Assembly (NCBI GenBank): GCA_003135255.1
Contig: PLAX01000124.1
Span: 3,614 to 8,952 of the forward strand
DNA: 5,339 bases
Direction: 5' to 3'
Source: Candidatus Dormiibacterota bacterium
GTDB taxonomy: Bacteria; Chloroflexota; Dormibacteria; Aeolococcales; Aeolococcaceae
Positions 5,339 through 5,339 of this stretch are shown in pieces. Numbering within the stretch: position 1 is the stretch's first letter; each line of letters begins with the position of its first letter. The notes below the pieces were generated by a model. It had not been told where the DNA came from. It made no database searches and saw only the letters and a program-made list of their open reading frames with translations. Made by a program: the position numbers and the translations under genes.

Positions 5339-5339
5339 A

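Overview
The window is high-GC bacterial DNA, rich in G/C at third codon positions and using GTG starts. With group IV sigma factors, proline-rich membrane proteins and long shadow frames opposite the genes, this suggests an Actinomycetota-like organism or another high-GC soil lineage such as Dormibacterota. That placement is inference; nothing here fixes the taxon.

Layout. Positions 1-39 may be the last codons of a plus-strand gene entering from the left, followed by a nested inverted repeat (50-94) and a possible -10 element. Three plus-strand genes follow. The first (177-902) encodes a proline-rich protein with four predicted membrane helices. After an 80-base gap come an ECF sigma factor (983-1495) and a membrane protein (1492-2790), which overlap by ATGA and so are probably translationally coupled. 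A 74-base convergent junction separates them from a large minus-strand gene (5297-2865). That gene encodes a complete GH94-type glycoside phosphorylase, of the cellobiose/laminaribiose phosphorylase kind. Its upstream region is cut by the right edge of the window.

How the genes may work together. The sigma gene and its coupled partner look like a sigma/anti-sigma pair. The partner has a short cysteine-free cytosolic segment, one membrane helix, a Ser/Thr/Pro-rich tether, and an outer domain of seven C-x5-C-W repeats. The outer domain opens with the second half of a repeat and closes with a first half, so I infer a closed seven-bladed beta-propeller with one cysteine pair per blade. The simplest model is that the propeller senses an outside ligand, surface polymer or redox state and controls release of the sigma factor. 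The proline-rich protein just upstream could be a third component. The phosphorylase is convergent and need not be in the regulon. It would phosphorolyse a beta-linked disaccharide in the cytoplasm to a sugar 1-phosphate and a free sugar.

The most notable item is the sigma factor paired with this membrane-tethered, cysteine-paired propeller in place of a classical zinc-binding anti-sigma factor. I saw no tRNA, rRNA, CRISPR array or insertion sequence.
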